Source: Bacillus sp. ISL-37 (GTDB lineage Bacteria > Bacillota > Bacilli > Bacillales > Cytobacillaceae). Taken from it: a stretch of DNA of 60,880 nucleotides. Position 1 is the stretch's first letter; each line of letters begins with the position of its first letter. The position numbers and the translations under genes were made by a program. This document shows positions 59,994-60,880 of the stretch, piece by piece. Where the stretch lies: assembly GCF_018613315.1 (NCBI RefSeq), contig NZ_JAGGQL010000022.1:1-60880 (forward strand). The letters run 5' to 3'. The notes under the pieces are model-generated. The model did no database searches, had not been told where the DNA came from, and was given only the letters and a program-made list of their open reading frames with translations.

Positions 59994-60880
59994 TGTATGG
60001 TCTGAAGAAGGTGCAGGTTCGGACAAAGTAGGAGAGTCTCGGCGGTGATTTGTCTGAAGTAGGTACAAGTTCGGACAAAACAGGAGAGTCGCACCGGTGA
60101 TTTGTCTGAAGTGGGTACAGGTTCGGACAAAACAGGAGAGTCTAGGCGGTGATTTGTCTGAAGTGGGTACAGGTTCGGACAAAACAGGAGAGTCTAGGCG
60201 GTGATTTGTCTGAAGTGGGTACAGGTTCGGACAAAACAGGAGAGTCTCGGCGGTGATTTGTCTGAAGTAGGTACAGGTTCGGACAAAACAGGAGAGTCGC
60301 ACCGGTGATTTGTCTGAAGTAGGTACAGGTTCGGACAAAACAGGAGAGTCGCACCGGTGATTTGTCTGAAGTAGGTACAGATTCGGACAAAGTAGGAGAG
60401 TCTAGGCGGTGATTTGTCTGAAGTAGGTGCAGGTTCGGACAAAACAGGAGAGTCTCGGCGGTGATTTGTCTGAAGTAGGTACAGGTTCGGACAAAACAGG
60501 AGAGTCTAGGCGGAGATTTGTCTGAAGTAGGTACAGGTTCGGACAAAACAGGAGAGTCTAGGCGGTGATTTGTCTGAAGTAGGTGCAGGTTCGGACAAAG
60601 TAGGAGAGTCTAGGCGGAGATTTGTCTGAGTGGGTACAGGTTCGGACAAAACAGGAGCGCCTCACCGGAAATTTGTCTGAAGTAGGTACAGGTTCGGACA
60701 AAGAAGGAGAGTCTAGGCGGAGATTTGTCTGAGTGGGTACAGGTTCGGACAAAACAGGAGCGCCTCACCGGAAATTTGTCTGAAGTAGGTACAAGTTCGG
60801 ACAAAACAGGAGCGTCACGGCGGTGATTTGTCTGAAGTAGGTACAGGTTCGGACAAAACAGGAGAGTCTCGGCGGTGATT
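59994..60880. repeat. 52-bp dyad tandem array (about 17 units, continues past the window)
   Basis: The box TTTGTCTGA recurs at 60049, 60101, 60153 and so on to 60827 (steps of 52, twice 51), with a degenerate first unit at 59994. Each unit also holds TTCGGACAAA; TTTGTCTGAA and TTCGGACAAA can pair with an 11-base loop. The open frames on the minus strand arise because 52 is not a multiple of three, so a stop-free repeat is read in all three frames in turn. There are no spacers as in CRISPR. Confidence 0.95.

Noticed and set aside
59940-60804. Minus-strand open frames of 64-134 codons across the right-hand array, giving repeated peptides
   Set aside because: The 52-base unit has no stop in these frames, so long frames arise by geometry. 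The peptides cycle through three frames of the same DNA and have no ribosome sites.
59994-60880. CRISPR array
   Set aside because: Units are contiguous 52-base near-copies with no unique spacers and no cas genes nearby.
1-60880. Prophage, integron or insertion sequence
   Set aside because: No integrase, transposase or phage structural gene in any frame. The tRNA-Val gene is not followed by an attachment duplication or an integrase.

Overview
The window is ordinary chromosome of an aerobic, endospore-forming member of the Bacillaceae. The reasons are the run of Bacillus subtilis yjb/yjc orthologues in conserved order, SigK-, SigW-, SigB-, FapR- and LexA-type sites, many GTG/TTG starts behind strong GGAGG ribosome sites, and spore coat and SpoVA genes. 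A Mesobacillus-like species is a guess from gene content only. I see no prophage, insertion sequence, plasmid or CRISPR array.

Left half (1-27.4 kb). This follows the B. subtilis coiA-to-yjcH neighbourhood: coiA, pepF, spxH, yjbI, yjbJ(cwlQ), yjbK, yjbL, relQ, NAD kinase, yjbO, prpE, yjbQ, fabI, cotO, cotY/Z, yjcA, spoVIF, yjcD, yjcF, yjcG, yjcH. There are three departures. A CAP-domain lipoprotein and mgtE flank prpE. The thiamine biosynthesis block expected between yjbQ and fabI is absent. A spoVA2-type operon (YhcN-like lipoprotein, spoVAC, spoVAD, spoVAEb, DUF421) sits inside the coat/sporulation cluster. Several SigK-like promoters (CATAnnnTA -10 boxes) precede the coat-phase genes.

Middle (27.4-41.9 kb). 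This holds a TAXI-type TRAP transporter (binding protein, DUF1850, fused permease); an SOS-type divergent pair (small WYL-like protein and a NUDIX hydrolase) around two LexA boxes; a tRNA-Val(GAC); a manganese catalase; and a DUF2515 gene. A TPP riboswitch then precedes thiY, an MTH1187-type protein, thiX, thiZ and a TatD-like hydrolase. After that come a SigB-type general stress gene and several small genes.

Right (42-60.9 kb). A formate module comes first: a FdhF/YdeP-type molybdopterin oxidoreductase, DUF2294, an OFA-family transporter and fdhD. Two related leader RNAs ending in terminators precede the oxidoreductase and the transporter; I do not recognise their family. There follow a polar amino-acid ABC transporter, a BCCT osmolyte transporter, a frameshifted MHYT-GGDEF-EAL gene, DUF975, a DinB-like protein, a SigW-driven yuaF-floT pair and a NERD-domain protein.

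Repeats are the other main theme. Four copies of a structured, modular dispersed repeat lie near 0.1, 40.5, 45.1 and 50.8 kb. At least four intergenic short tandem arrays (near 4.0, 9.1, 58.9 and 60-60.9 kb) have different sequences, and three of them share a unit built as an imperfect dyad. The largest has about 17 units of 52 bp and runs off the right edge.
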